Assembly (NCBI GenBank): GCA_004963905.1
Contig: SUGL01000002.1
Span: 124,001-188,000 of the forward strand
Length of the DNA stretch: 64,000 nucleotides
Reading direction: 5' to 3'
Origin: Mesorhizobium sp.
GTDB lineage: Bacteria; Pseudomonadota; Alphaproteobacteria; Rhizobiales; Rhizobiaceae
Part shown: positions 43,669 through 52,061 of the stretch, piece by piece
Layout: every line of letters starts with the position of its first letter
How positions within the stretch are numbered: position 1 is the first letter of the stretch
The notes under the pieces: model-generated
Told to the model about the DNA's origin: nothing
The model's database searches: none
The model's input: only the letters and a program-made list of their open reading frames with translations
Translations under genes and position numbers: made by a program

Positions 43669-44118
43669 TTAGCCCTTCAGCCACTTTATGCCGTACTTGC
43701 GCGACATTGCCGCATAGATCTCGGGCATCGATGCACCGCTTGCCTCAGCCTGCGAAAGGTCCCGAAAGAAACGCTCAAACCCCGCCGGCGACGTTATCGT
43801 CAGGAAACGACCGGTGCGCGGCACGATACGCCGATGGGCATGCGGAACGCCCCGCGGCGCGAACACTGTTCCACCCGGCCCCACCTGAAAATCCCGGTCA
43901 CCGCAACGGAAGACATGCTCGCCCTGAATCACGTAAAAAAGCTCGTCCTCATTCGCATGGCAATGAAGGGGCGTATCCAGGGGATCGATCTCCTCCACAA
44001 TCGAAAAGGCGCCGCCGGTGGTATCGGCGGATGCCTTGATGAGGAAATCAGCGCCGCTGAAATGCAGCCGCTCGCCCTCACCGGCTTTTAGACCATACGC
44101 GGCAACTGTCGTCTTCAT
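43669..44118 (-). CDS. cupin-domain protein
   Basis: 149 residues, one beta-barrel. Metal motif 1 is PLHCHANEDELFYVIQGEHVF (H, H, E) and motif 2 GPGGTVFAPRGVPHAHR (H). The pattern and the C-terminal helical tail (FERFFRDLSQAEASGASMPE) recall quercetinase-like or polyketide-modifying cupins. Cytosolic. Monocistronic; no link to the sugar-acid genes is apparent. Confidence 0.85.
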   Translation of the reverse strand: MKTTVAAYGLKAGEGERLHFSGADFLIKASADTTGGAFSIVEEIDPLDTPLHCHANEDELFYVIQGEHVFRCGDRDFQVGPGGTVFAPRGVPHAHRRIVPRTGRFLTITSPAGFERFFRDLSQAEASGASMPEIYAAMSRKYGIKWLKG

Positions 44119-44264
44119 GGCATGTCTCCGCTCTCCACGCGGCGGGTAGATACTGCAAAGCTCTCCAGAGAATGGCTGCTCGCGCCCGCCATCGCCGCGG
44201 ATGGGCTTTCGGCAGTTTTCATGCCAGCGCCCGCCCGCCGGCCAAGGCTCTGGGTAGCCCGCCC

Positions 44265-44447
44265 CTAATCCTCAGGGGACGCGGGATGCCAGGTCGGAAG
44301 ATCAGCCCATTCGACTATGGTCATTGTCGAAGGGAGCTCGGTTTGCACTGGAGGCCGCCACTTGGGCATTAAGTGCCTAACTGCACCGAGAAACCGAGAT
44401 ACGGCGCGCAAGAGCGAACTACTAGATATTCCAATGGCTTGAGACAT
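44265..44447 (-). CDS. small hypothetical protein
   Basis: 60 residues. Supported mainly by a near-perfect Shine-Dalgarno, CCAGGAGGTGGTT directly before ATG. The sequence starts MSQAIGISSSSLLRAVSRFL, has an amphipathic basic helix (LLRAVSRFLGAVRHLMPKWR), and ends in an acidic Trp-containing tail (VEWADLPTWHPASPED). The helix-plus-Arg character is vaguely DUF1127-like, but the L..LADIG core is missing. No function proposed. Confidence 0.5.
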   Translation of the reverse strand: MSQAIGISSSSLLRAVSRFLGAVRHLMPKWRPPVQTELPSTMTIVEWADLPTWHPASPED

Positions 44448-44544
44448 AACCACCTCCTGGCGATCAGCGACAGCGGCAGTCTCGACTCATGCGGCGGTTT
44501 GTGTCCCAAAAGACCGCCAAAATCTCTCGAAAATCCACGAGCGC

Positions 44545-46074
44545 TCAGTCCGGCAGGCCTGCCCTGCGAAGCCCGTCGGCAAGAATGCGATAGCGCTCGT
44601 GATTGGGGCGCCGATCTAGCCTTTCGAAATGCGACATGCGCAGATAGGGAGCGAGGGCCAAAACTCTTTCGACTGCTTGTTTGGCTTTCTCAACTTGGCC
44701 AAGGTGCCCGTAAGCAGCCGCCAAAGTGTACCAGGACGCCAGCCACTCCCCATTGGCGGCGATGCTCCTAAGCGCCCATTCGACACCGGCCTCAAACTCC
44801 TTGCTGAAAATATGGGAGCAGCTGATACCTAGGAGGATTTCGTAGTTTACCAGGGCCGCAGGAGAAATCTCATACGCCTTCAAGAACGTTTGCCTTCCCA
44901 GTTCCAGGTCACCTACCAGCACATTACAGAAGGCGAAGAGCGATAGCACGGTTGGGTTATTCGGGTTGGCGAGGCGAGCCTCCGCAAGCATTGCAAGGCC
45001 GCGCTCACGCTGACCGCCGATGATAATGAGGATCAAAGCCGAAATGGCGACGACTTGCGGATCATCATGTCCCAATTCGGCGGCACGTTCGGCAAGTTCG
45101 AGCGAACGTCTTCGTTCAGTGTCGCTCATGCCTCTTCCAAATGTGTCTTGTCGCTCATAAGCCCATGCCGCTTGCGCCAGGCCGGCAGCAAAATCTGGAT
45201 CGAGCCTCACACATTGTTCAAGCAAGCGAATTGCCTCGGCGCGTGCCGAGGGCTCAACGGTTCGAAAGAGTGGAAGTGCTCGCAGGTATAGGTCATAGGC
45301 ATCCAGACTCTCTGGTCGCTTTCGCCGAGCGCGCTCGATTTCCGCCCGACTGATGGCGGGCTCGACGAGGCCTACGATCGCCTCGGTGACCCGATCCTCC
45401 AGGTCGAAGAGGTCGGCAACGACCCCCTCGAAGCGCTCAGCCCAGAGCTGAGTGGCATTGGGCGCATCGAGCAAGTGTGCACTGACACGAACCCGTTCGC
45501 CCGAACGAAGCACGGAGCCTTGGAGGAGGTACCGGACTCCGAGTGTCGCTGCGATGTCCCCCGTCGAGGAGTTGCGCGCCAAAGCTGCAGCGGATGTGAG
45601 TGAGGATGTGACGGAGAACCCTCGGAAGCGGGACAAGGCGGCGACAATTCCCTCGACGACTCCCTCCGCGAAATAAGCTGAATCGCCGGCTCCAGATGGG
45701 TCTCTAAAAGGAAGCACTGCAATGACAGGGCGTTTCGGCTCCGAAAGATAGTCGTCACCGCGCGCGAGCGTTCGCAGGAAGCGGTACCCGAACCGAGGAA
45801 CCGTCGCGATCCATTCCGCCCCGTTCTCCGTGCGGCCCAGAACCTTGCGAAGCGCTGCAATCTGGACTGAAAGGTTGGCTTCTTCGACCGTCAGGCCCGG
45901 CCATCCGCGCTCAAATAGTGTATCCTTGGAGACCGGCTCGCCGCGAGCCTCGATTAGAGCAGTAAGCAGCGCCGCGCCGCGTTGCCCTATGGACAGGGGC
46001 TCGCCATCCCGCTTCAGGATGCCAGTCAGCGGGTCAAGAACGAACGAACCGAAGGAGTATTTGGCGTCCACCAT
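44545..46074 (-). CDS. winged-helix (CadC/OmpR-type) regulator with TPR domain
   Basis: 509 residues. The N-terminal Trans_reg_C winged helix (about 1-100) shows LSIGQRGAALLTALIEARGE, DTLFERGWPGLTVEEANLSV and FGYRFL. A TolB/FlgO-like middle domain begins PVIAVLPFRDPSGAGDSAYF and includes GVRYLLQGSVLRSGERVRVS. The C-terminal ~270 residues are TPR-like helices. No membrane segment is found, so unlike CadC it is cytosolic. Such proteins sense an unknown signal and activate nearby genes. The start gives MVDAKYSFGSFVLDPLTG, the usual beginning. Monocistronic. Confidence 0.9.
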   Translation of the reverse strand: MVDAKYSFGSFVLDPLTGILKRDGEPLSIGQRGAALLTALIEARGEPVSKDTLFERGWPGLTVEEANLSVQIAALRKVLGRTENGAEWIATVPRFGYRFLRTLARGDDYLSEPKRPVIAVLPFRDPSGAGDSAYFAEGVVEGIVAALSRFRGFSVTSSLTSAAALARNSSTGDIAATLGVRYLLQGSVLRSGERVRVSAHLLDAPNATQLWAERFEGVVADLFDLEDRVTEAIVGLVEPAISRAEIERARRKRPESLDAYDLYLRALPLFRTVEPSARAEAIRLLEQCVRLDPDFAAGLAQAAWAYERQDTFGRGMSDTERRRSLELAERAAELGHDDPQVVAISALILIIIGGQRERGLAMLAEARLANPNNPTVLSLFAFCNVLVGDLELGRQTFLKAYEISPAALVNYEILLGISCSHIFSKEFEAGVEWALRSIAANGEWLASWYTLAAAYGHLGQVEKAKQAVERVLALAPYLRMSHFERLDRRPNHERYRILADGLRRAGLPD

Positions 46075-46129
46075 GAGCTCAGTTCTAGCCCACTGGCTGC
46101 GTAGGTGGAACCGCGTCTGCCCTCGTCGC

Positions 46130-46423
46130 TTAGACGAACCCGAGCGATTCTGCTCGCTTCACAGCGAGCTTGTATCGGGCCTGGGCGGCCTGGGGATTTT
46201 CTCCCAGCCGCAACGCCGCCCCGAGCCCGTTATCCGCTGCCTCGTGGAGGTCGCGCGCGGTTCTAGCTTTTGATCTGTCCATCGTGTCGAGCGATCGACG
46301 AACGAATTGACCGCGATCATCAAGGCCCCCTGACCTCGGTGGGACTCGACGTCGGTAATGGAAATGATTGCCCCTCAGGTGGAGGTAGCGGTCAGGATCT
46401 TCCTCTTCACCCCTTTGTCCCAT
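46130..46423 (-). pseudogene. tyrosine-recombinase (DUF6538-type integrase) N-terminal remnant
   Basis: 97 residues. RYLHLRGNHFHYRRRVP followed by FVRRSLDTMDRSKARTARDL matches the N-terminal DUF6538-type segment of phage-like integrases (Y-L..R...YYFRRRVP...V..SLGT.D...A). The chain ends at AVKRAESLGFV with the core-binding and catalytic domains (R...HxxR...Y) missing. It begins 118 bases from the 3' end of tRNA-His in the orientation expected for a tRNA-targeting integrase. The N-terminal twelve residues (MGQRGEEEDPDR) may be non-native. Confidence 0.65.
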
Positions 46424-46541
46424 GGCTCGTAGCTGCCATTTGTATCACAATTGGTGACACAAAATCGCACAAGAGCAAGGAATGAAGTCCAATTTTAGAT
46501 TTTTACCAAGTAAAATCAGCCGCTTGCGCGAGAAGGCGATG

Positions 46542-46618
46542 GTACCGTTGGCTGGGCTCGAACCAGCGACCCCCAGATCCACAATCTGGTGCTCTAACCA
46601 ACTGAGCTACAACGGCAC
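46542..46618 (-). tRNA. tRNA-His (GUG)
   Basis: 77-base cloverleaf on the minus strand. The acceptor strands GTGCCGTT and AACGGTAC pair over 8 bp including the extra G(-1):C73 characteristic of tRNA-His. The D arm is in TAGCTCAGTTGGTTAGAGCA, the anticodon loop TTGTGGA (anticodon GTG) sits between CCAGA and TCTGG, and the T arm is GCTGGTTCGAGCCCAGC. Confidence 0.95.
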
Positions 46619-46761
46619 GTCCGCTTGAGCGCAATCGCGAAGAAATCATTCTCCGCGTCCGCTCTGTCGTCGGCGATGCGTCCCTTACGGGCTAACGGAG
46701 TCTAATTCAAGGCCTTTGATAAGGCAAAGATCGGTTCGGCGAACCGGCACCCGTCTAGCCG

Positions 46762-46880
46762 GGCAAAAGAAAAGGCCGGCGGGAGGAGGTGCCGGCCTTT
46801 TCCTGTTACGAGCCAGCGGGAGGAGGAGCTGGCTGGTCACCCCGGAGAGCGAAGGGAGGAGGTTTCACTCCCCGGGTATT
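46762..46880 (-). ncRNA. CcsR/cuckoo-type small RNA with three CCUCCUCCC loops
   Basis: Three consecutive hairpins on the minus strand. H1 (46839-46877) has an ACCCGGGGAG...CTCTCCGGGGT stem; H2 (46811-46834) AGCCAGC...GCTGGCT; H3 (46770-46801) AAAAGGCCGGC...GCCGGCCTTTT. Each presents CCTCCTCCC in its loop (46854-46862, 46818-46826, 46781-46789). H3 ends in TTTTCTTTTG and is a rho-independent terminator. CCUCCUCCC loops repeated along a short RNA define the CcsR/cuckoo family of Alphaproteobacteria (Rhodobacter CcsR1-4) and mimic the anti-Shine-Dalgarno of 16S rRNA. It lies 75 bases downstream of the phasin stop on the same strand, so it may be processed from the phasin mRNA 3' end or have its own promoter. 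The rest of 46619-46951 shows nothing else. Confidence 0.85.
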
Positions 46881-46951
46881 CATCTGCTCAATCCATCGCA
46901 CATCTATTTGTCTGACAAAATGCGACGTTTTGATGCAGTTCGTAGCGCGTA

Positions 46952-47416
46952 TCAGGCCGCCTTGACGTCCTTGATCGCCTTCTCGAAAGCGGTCTTGACC
47001 GGCTTGGAGACGTCCTCGACGGCCTTGGAAGCGACGGTCTGGAAGTCCTTGGCCTGCTCGATGGCCATCTCGACGCGCTTGCGCAGGAAGGAGGTCTGCA
47101 GCTCGACGACCTCGGAAAGCGTCTTGGCGCCGACCAGGGCTTCGAGATGCGAGAAGCTGGCCTCGGCGTTGGCGCGCAGGATGGCGATGGACTTGAGCGA
47201 CAGGTCGCTGGAAACGGTCTTGGCGGTCTCGTAGGTCGACTCCAGAACCTTCTGGGTCTCCTCGGCGCCGTTCTTCAACTTGGCATAGGCCTCTTTCGAC
47301 TGCTCGACGCCCTTCTCGGCGAAAGCGCGGATCTGGTCGGTGGCCTTGGAAGCGTCGAAGCTCGGGAATTCGACGTTTTCGATGGTCTCAGCGGTCTTGG
47401 CGGTGGTCTTGGACAT
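46952..47416 (-). CDS. phasin family protein
   Basis: 154 residues, almost wholly helical and without Cys. FDASKATDQIRAFAEKGVEQ, YAKLKNGAEETQKVLESTYE, AKTVSSDLSLKSIAILRANA, and FSHLEALVGAKTLSEVVELQ match the phasin_2 profile of PHB-granule-coating proteins. It stabilises and limits the size of polyhydroxybutyrate granules. GAAAGGTTGG precedes the ATG. A perfect TGCAACA-N4-TGTTGCA repeat upstream is a candidate PhaR-type operator. The 3' UTR holds the CCUCCUCCC hairpins. Confidence 0.92.
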   Translation of the reverse strand: MSKTTAKTAETIENVEFPSFDASKATDQIRAFAEKGVEQSKEAYAKLKNGAEETQKVLESTYETAKTVSSDLSLKSIAILRANAEASFSHLEALVGAKTLSEVVELQTSFLRKRVEMAIEQAKDFQTVASKAVEDVSKPVKTAFEKAIKDVKAA

Positions 47417-47494
47417 TTTCCAACCTTTCAGGGGTAGCGGCTTTGACAGAAAGCCGTCTCGTTCATGTATAATGGCAATATAAAGGCAAATTTT

Positions 47495-47524
47495 GTGCAT
47501 TGCAACATCTTTGTTGCAGCGCAC
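47495..47524. promoter_or_regulatory. TGCAACA inverted repeat upstream of phasin
   Basis: TGCAACA (47501-47507), TCTT, TGTTGCA (47512-47518): a perfect 7-bp inverted repeat, with GTGC/GCAC outside it. TGC/GCA-rich palindromes in front of phasin genes are the known type of PhaR target. It also lies about 145 bases upstream of the divergent sensor kinase. Confidence 0.55.
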
Positions 47525-47662
47525 CATAAAAATCGCCAAGCCGTTAACCACGAGCCCAGAGATTTCGGCCGATGCACGGCATGGCTTGTGGACCTTCGCC
47601 CCGTACGCTTTTATTAACAAAGCGTTAACCGAAATGCCCGCTTGCGGAGGGTTCGCCAGCGC

Positions 47663-50600
47663 ATGCCGCCTGAAAACTACTCCTTCCTCGATGTCGCCGT
47701 GCTCGATGCGGTGCGCCAGCGCTTCGCCGCCGGAGACGCGCTTGCCATATTGTCGGCCGACCTCGAGCAGGTGATCTGGGCCAATGGTCCCGGCGCCGCG
47801 GTGTTCGGCTATCCTGATATCGAGGCCATCATCGGCGCCTCGGCGCGGCTGCCGCTGATCGCCAGGCGGCAGATCATGGCGACAAGCGGCTTTCCGGACA
47901 TCGGCAGCGACCGCACCATCACAGTGAGGCTGGCGACCGGCATGGTGAGCCGCGCCATCGGCTTGCTCGCCAGCACGGTGACGATGCCGGACGGGGAAAA
48001 GGCGATCCTGCTGGCGATACCAGCGGCACAGACCGGTTCGCGCAGTACCGCCGAAATCGCCAGCCGCGCCATCGGCGGCTTCACCGAGGCCGGACATTTC
48101 ATCGCCTTCGTCGACGCCCGCGGTCATGTCGAGGCGGCTTCGGAAGGCTTCGCGGCGCTTGGCATCAAGCCGGAAACCCTGGCTGCCCTTGTCGCGGACG
48201 TGGCAAGTGCCGGAGACCGCGTCGTCAAGCGCCTTGTTCCCGGCGCAAGCACCTCCTACCCGGCCGGCTTCGCGCGGCTTACCGACCAGCGCCATCTCCT
48301 GGTGGTGATCGACGAGGACCAGCTCGACGGCCAGCAGGACGACCGGCCTGGCGACGATCGGGCCGCGGCGCCGGAAAGCGCGTCCGCCGCCCCCGAAGAC
48401 AAGAGCATCGCCGCCGAAGCCGAGTCGGTCCGAGAGCACGATATCTCGCCCCCGGCTGCGACCGCGGGTGGAGAGGCGGTTGCAACCTTTGCGGGACCCG
48501 CTGATCACGCCCGGCCAACGCAAGAGACCACGGCCGACGCGCCGGATGCCACCAAGGCAGGCAAACGGACTGTCGATGCCGGCCCCGCGCAGCACGACCA
48601 CTGGTATTTCAACGCCGGCGGCGACGATGTGCCTGAGCAGGAAGCACCGGCGCGGGTCGAACCGACGGGTACCGTCGCTGAAAGCCGCCGGGATGCCGCC
48701 GAAACCGCCGCTCAGGCAGGGCCGGCCGCGGCTCGCAACATCGACCGTTCGGCGTCGCCGCTGCGTTTCGTCTGGCGCACCGACGCCGAGGGCAAATTCA
48801 GCGCGCTGTCGCCGGAATTCGCCGACATCGTCGGCAAGCCGGCCGCGGATGTGATCGGCCGCCGCTTCAAGGATGTCGCCACGACTTTCGGGCTCGACGC
48901 ATCGGGCGAGATCGCCACCCTGCTCGAGCGGCGCGATACCTGGTCGGGACGCTCGGTGCTTTGGCCGGTGGCGGGCACGGACCTGAAGATCCCCGTCGAT
49001 CTTGCGGCGCTGCCCGTCTATGGCCGCAGCCGCGCCTTCGAGGGCTTCCGCGGCTTCGGCGTCGCGCGCAGCGCCGACGCCGTCGTCGATCCGGAAGCGC
49101 TGGGCATGGCGCTCGTACCCAATGGCACCGCGCCAGCCGAAGCCGAACCCGCCGCCGAGCAGCCGGCGGCGGAGCCGCCGAAGTCTGCCGACCCGTTCCA
49201 GGGCGAGGTGCCCGCGCTGGCCATCGTGCCGAAGCCGGAGCGGCGCTATGCGGACAAGGTGATCCGGCTGGCCGAGCACAGGCAGCCGGCCAACGACAAG
49301 CAGCCAGGACCTGACACGCCAGGAAGCGACAAGCCGGGACATGAAAGGGGCCTGTCGATCCTGGAGCGCAGCGCCTTTCGCGAGATCGGCGAGCGGCTGC
49401 GGAAGGACAGTGCCGGCCCGGCCGAGCCGCTGACGGCTGAAGTTGAAAAGCGGCCCGATGCAACCACCGCCGGCCCAGCGGCCGAACAACCGACGACCGG
49501 TGAGAGGAAGACCGGCGAATCCGATCTGGCGGCGCCTGTCGCGACCAGCCATGAGCCCGCCGCGCAGGAAGATAACCAGCCAGAGGCCGATGCCGATGAG
49601 ACGGCCGAGGCACAGACCGAGGCGGAAGATCAAAAGGATCTGGCTCGGCTCGACGGCACCGACGATGCTTCCGAGGCAACCGGCGAGGAAGCCTCACCCG
49701 CGTCCGGTTCGCTGCTCGACTATGCCGGACGCGAGAAAGCCGCCGATGAAGCGCCGGGTTCCGAAACCCGCCAGACCGCAGCGACGGAAAAGGCGGCTGA
49801 GCCGAGGACTGAACGGCCGGCCGCGGCCTCTAACGCCGGCGCTGACGACGACAGCATGACGGCCGACGACTTTCGCGATGCGGAAGACAGCGAGGACTGG
49901 GCCGGACCCGACGGCGCCCTACCCGCAGCTGAACAGCCCGGCGAAGCGAAAGCGACGCCTCCGGAACGGCCGCGCCTCACGGTGCCGCCGCTCAAGCTCG
50001 AAGGCTTCGTGCCATCGGCCTTCTCCACCGGAGAGGAAGCGAGGGCGCCGGACACCTCCATCGTCGCCAGGCTGCCGGTGCCGCTGCTCATCCATTCCGG
50101 CGATGTGCTGCATTACGCCAATGACGCCTTCCTCGAACTCACTGGCTATGACGCGCTTGAGGACCTTACCGATGCCGGCGGGCTTGGCGCGCTGTTCGCC
50201 GACCACTACGCCGACGACGGCGAGGCCGCCGAAAGCGACCGTTCGCTGAAGCTCACGACCCGCCAGGGCCAGGAATTCCCGATCGATGCGCTCCTGCGCT
50301 CCGTGCCGTGGGGCGACGGCAAGGCGCTGATGCTGGTGGTGCGCCGCTCCGGCGAGGACGAAGCGCCGGCGGCGCACTTCGGCGCGGCGAACGACGAGCC
50401 GAGCCAACAGCCGGACGTTTCCGAGCTCAAGTCGCGCATCGCCGAAATGCGCACCATCATCGACACCGCCACCGACGGCGTGGTGCTGATCGGCCGCGAC
50501 GGCAATATCCGCTCGATCAGCCGTCCGGCCGAAGCCCTGTTCGGCTTCGACAGCGACGAGATCGCCGGCAAGCCCTTCGCTTCGCTGTTCGCCATCGAGA

Positions 50601-51544
50601 GCCAGCGCGCGGCGCGCGACTATCTCGCCGGCCTTTCCGAGCCGGGTGTGGCAAGTCTGCTCAACGACGGCCGCGAGGTCATCGGCCGCGAGGCGCAAGG
50701 GCGCTTCATCCCGCTGTTCATGACCATCGGCAGGCTGCCCAACGACAGCGGCTTCTGTGCCGTCGTGCGCGACATCACCCAGTGGAAGCGTGCCGAGGAG
50801 GACCTCACCCAGGCGCGCGCCGTGGCAGAGCGCGCTTCTTCGCAGAAGACGGATTTCCTCGCCCGCATCAGCCACGAGATCCGCACGCCGCTCAACGCCA
50901 TCATCGGCTTTTCGGAACTGATGGTGGACGAGAAGTTCGGTCCGGTCGCCAACGACCGCTACCGCGACTATCTGCGCGACATCAACCGTTCGGGCAATCA
51001 CGTGCTCGACCTCGTCAACGATCTCCTGGACATCTCCAAGATCGAGGCCGGCCAGCAGGAGATGGCGTACGAAGCGGTGTCGCTCAACGACACGCTGGCC
51101 GAAACGGTGGCGATGATGCAGCCGCAGGCCAACCGCGAACGCGTCATCATCCGCTCCAGCTTCGCCTCGCGGCTGCCGGAAGTGGTGGCGGACCTGAGAA
51201 GCGTGCGCCAGATCGCCCTCAACATCCTGTCCAATGCCATCCGCTACACGCAGGCCGGCGGACAAGTGATCGTCTCCACCGCTTACGAGGCCTCCGGCGA
51301 CGTCGTCATGCGGGTGCGCGACACCGGCATCGGCATGACGCAGGCCGAAATCGAGCAGGCGCTGAAGCCATTCAAGCAGATCAATGCGCTGAAACGCGGC
51401 CGCGGCGACGGCACCGGCCTTGGACTGCCGCTGACCAAGGCGATGGTGGAGGCGAACCGCGCGCGCTTCACCATCACCTCGACGCCCGGCGAAGGCACGC
51501 TGGTCGAGATCGCCTTCCCTTCGACGCGCGTGCTGGCCGAATAA
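47663..51544 (+). CDS. multi-PAS sensor histidine kinase, PdhS/PleC/DivJ-like
   Basis: About 1293 residues, no membrane segment. PAS-like segments are near residues 15-120, 375-480 (FVWRTDAEGKFSALSPEFAD), 800-905 (LLIHSGDVLHYANDAFLELT) and 925-1045 (VVLIGRDGNIRSISRPAEAL). Between the second and third lies a roughly 300-residue Ala/Glu/Pro-rich, probably disordered linker. The kinase core has phospho-acceptor His1071 in ISHEIRTPLNAIIGFSELM, N-box LNILSNAIRYT, G1 RDTGIGM and G2 GDGTGLGLPL. The core resembles the DivK-directed cell-cycle kinases, and Brucella PdhS is also a long cytosolic PAS kinase that marks the old pole. ATG at 47663 was chosen over an in-frame TTG at 47642. Confidence 0.88.
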   Translation: MPPENYSFLDVAVLDAVRQRFAAGDALAILSADLEQVIWANGPGAAVFGYPDIEAIIGASARLPLIARRQIMATSGFPDIGSDRTITVRLATGMVSRAIGLLASTVTMPDGEKAILLAIPAAQTGSRSTAEIASRAIGGFTEAGHFIAFVDARGHVEAASEGFAALGIKPETLAALVADVASAGDRVVKRLVPGASTSYPAGFARLTDQRHLLVVIDEDQLDGQQDDRPGDDRAAAPESASAAPEDKSIAAEAESVREHDISPPAATAGGEAVATFAGPADHARPTQETTADAPDATKAGKRTVDAGPAQHDHWYFNAGGDDVPEQEAPARVEPTGTVAESRRDAAETAAQAGPAAARNIDRSASPLRFVWRTDAEGKFSALSPEFADIVGKPAADVIGRRFKDVATTFGLDASGEIATLLERRDTWSGRSVLWPVAGTDLKIPVDLAALPVYGRSRAFEGFRGFGVARSADAVVDPEALGMALVPNGTAPAEAEPAAEQPAAEPPKSADPFQGEVPALAIVPKPERRYADKVIRLAEHRQPANDKQPGPDTPGSDKPGHERGLSILERSAFREIGERLRKDSAGPAEPLTAEVEKRPDATTAGPAAEQPTTGERKTGESDLAAPVATSHEPAAQEDNQPEADADETAEAQTEAEDQKDLARLDGTDDASEATGEEASPASGSLLDYAGREKAADEAPGSETRQTAATEKAAEPRTERPAAASNAGADDDSMTADDFRDAEDSEDWAGPDGALPAAEQPGEAKATPPERPRLTVPPLKLEGFVPSAFSTGEEARAPDTSIVARLPVPLLIHSGDVLHYANDAFLELTGYDALEDLTDAGGLGALFADHYADDGEAAESDRSLKLTTRQGQEFPIDALLRSVPWGDGKALMLVVRRSGEDEAPAAHFGAANDEPSQQPDVSELKSRIAEMRTIIDTATDGVVLIGRDGNIRSISRPAEALFGFDSDEIAGKPFASLFAIESQRAARDYLAGLSEPGVASLLNDGREVIGREAQGRFIPLFMTIGRLPNDSGFCAVVRDITQWKRAEEDLTQARAVAERASSQKTDFLARISHEIRTPLNAIIGFSELMVDEKFGPVANDRYRDYLRDINRSGNHVLDLVNDLLDISKIEAGQQEMAYEAVSLNDTLAETVAMMQPQANRERVIIRSSFASRLPEVVADLRSVRQIALNILSNAIRYTQAGGQVIVSTAYEASGDVVMRVRDTGIGMTQAEIEQALKPFKQINALKRGRGDGTGLGLPLTKAMVEANRARFTITSTPGEGTLVEIAFPSTRVLAE

Positions 51545-51555
51545 CCGCGTTTTCG

Positions 51556-51612
51556 GCCAGAGCAATTCCAGGAAAAGTGCGTAGCGGCTTTCCTTCCGGA
51601 ATTGCGTAAAAC
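51556..51612. repeat. RIME-like element, inverted copy
   Basis: AGAGCAATTCCAGGAAAAGT through GGCTTTCCTTCCGGAATTGC is the reverse complement of the module 2 unit at 1290-1345 and of the three units at 59280-59448. It directly follows the kinase stop. Confidence 0.7.
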
Positions 51613-51635
51613 CAAACTACTCTGCGATCCAGGCC

Positions 51636-51667
51636 AGGAAAGAAAAAAGGCGTCCAATGGACGCCTT
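51636..51667 (-). terminator. orphan rho-independent terminator
   Basis: Minus strand: AAGGCGTCC, loop ATT, GGACGCCTT, then TTTTTCTTTCC. A textbook terminator, but nearly 400 bases beyond the stop of acetoacetyl-CoA synthetase with a palindromic repeat between. It could end that mRNA or an unannotated small RNA in 51670-51900. No other gene is seen in 51545-52061. Confidence 0.65.
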
Positions 51668-51922
51668 GAAATGGGATTGCTGTCACAACGGGGACTTGAG
51701 CGAATCTGATCCTCAGGGGACGAGGAACGGGATTTCTCCCTCAAGTTACACGCGACTATCGGCGCCGTCCCTTAACAAGTCCTTACCGGGGGCCGAAAAA
51801 ATTTACGAATGTGTACCACTCGTGAAATCTAGGTAAATTCGACCGACACAATTTTTTAACCATGCCTAGGGAGTTTGACGGCCTGACATATTGCATGGCT
51901 TGGCAATTAGCCGAAGCCCTCG

Positions 51923-51987
51923 CGTCGTCGTCATCCTTGGGCGAAGCAGGAGCGAAGCGACGAGCGCAGACCCTAGGATGACGACGG
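51923..51987. repeat. palindromic repeat (CGTCGTCATCCT family)
   Basis: The left arm around CGTCGTCATCC (51926-51936) is complementary to GGATGACGACG in the right arm near 51976-51986, around a GCGAAGCAGGAGCGAAGCGA loop region. From memory this is a frequent rhizobial intergenic element, unrelated to the CAATTCC family. Confidence 0.65.
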
Positions 51988-52061
51988 GGATAGTCGTTTC
52001 GGCCAATCTCGAACGTTGCCAGCAAACCGCAATCTTTGCTGGGAAACACTACAATCTGGAC

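Noticed and set aside
46770..46801. Hairpin 3 read only as an ordinary phasin terminator
   Set aside because: Its loop shares CCTCCTCCC with two neighbouring hairpins at regular spacing, which a plain terminator does not explain.
46952..49633. Very long minus-strand frame continuing upstream of the phasin
   Set aside because: Only the last 154 codons look like a protein family; the rest is antisense to the PAS kinase and reflects high-GC codon bias.
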